From an uncultured Alistipes sp. (GTDB lineage Bacteria > Bacteroidota > Bacteroidia > Bacteroidales > Rikenellaceae): DNA of 64,000 nt. Below, in pieces: positions 63,996 through 64,000 of the stretch (the first letter of the stretch is position 1; every line of letters begins with the position of its first letter). The stretch is taken from assembly GCA_949286165.1 (NCBI GenBank), contig CASDZK010000068.1, positions 1 through 64,000 of the forward strand. The letters are read 5' to 3'. Position numbers and translations under genes: made by a program. The notes beneath the pieces are model-generated. The model worked only from the letters and a program-made list of their open reading frames with translations, made no database searches and was not told the origin of the DNA.

Positions 63996-64000
63996 AATTT

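Overview
The window looks like a piece of a Bacteroidales (Bacteroidota) chromosome, probably from a gut-type polysaccharide degrader. Evidence: a hybrid two-component system (HTCS) beside a GH88/heparinase pair, many secreted glycosidases (GH92, GH97, two GH43), families typical of the phylum (DUF5606, DUF2027-Smr, BT_3928-like, DUF362 with a polyferredoxin), and repeated promoters of the Bacteroidota form TTTG-N19-21-TAnnTTTG. I cannot name the genus. There is no complete phage, plasmid or CRISPR array. Mobile DNA is limited to decayed IS1182-like pieces and one MITE-like element.

Layout. 0-7.5 kb: GH92 with an unusual catalytic-site residue, HAD phosphatase, convergent hemerythrin/LuxR pair, deoxyhypusine-synthase-like gene, panB and a TrmH-type methyltransferase. 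7.5-13.3 kb: a solo IS end, a secreted six-hairpin-like protein, mutS, tRNA-Gly, a frameshifted IS1182-type transposase remnant, a broken small membrane-protein gene and tRNA-Ser. 13.3-23.5 kb: polyferredoxin and DUF362 operon, then HTCS, GH88 and PL12-like heparinase, forming a minimal heparan-type module without SusC/SusD. 23.6-34.8 kb: guanine deaminase, DUF5606, an RND efflux operon, a YgjP-like peptidase with ligA, a small acidic protein and a GT2. 34.9-44.7 kb: BT_3928-like protein, BNR-repeat protein, GH97, phosphofructokinase, GH43, an unassigned large secreted protein and a GIN-domain protein. 44.8-56 kb: membrane pyrophosphatase, a MITE-like element, DUF2027-Smr, queA, YgiQ, dnaB, ftsE and gyrB. 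56-64 kb: free-methionine sulfoxide reductase with a zinc-type ABC pair lacking its permease, an XRE regulator surrounded by six copies of one palindrome, a sugar-kinase-like/CBM9-like pair, GH43, a dihydroorotate-dehydrogenase-like protein and YggS.

How it works together. Three carbohydrate blocks (GH92+HAD; HTCS-GH88-heparinase; BNR/GH97/GH43/unassigned) lie among housekeeping DNA replication and repair genes (mutS, ligA, dnaB, gyrB). The clearest regulatory signals are a perfect 15-bp direct repeat upstream of the GH88 promoter, a likely HTCS operator, and the TTACAnATGTAA palindromes around the XRE gene, one of which covers that gene's own -7 promoter element.
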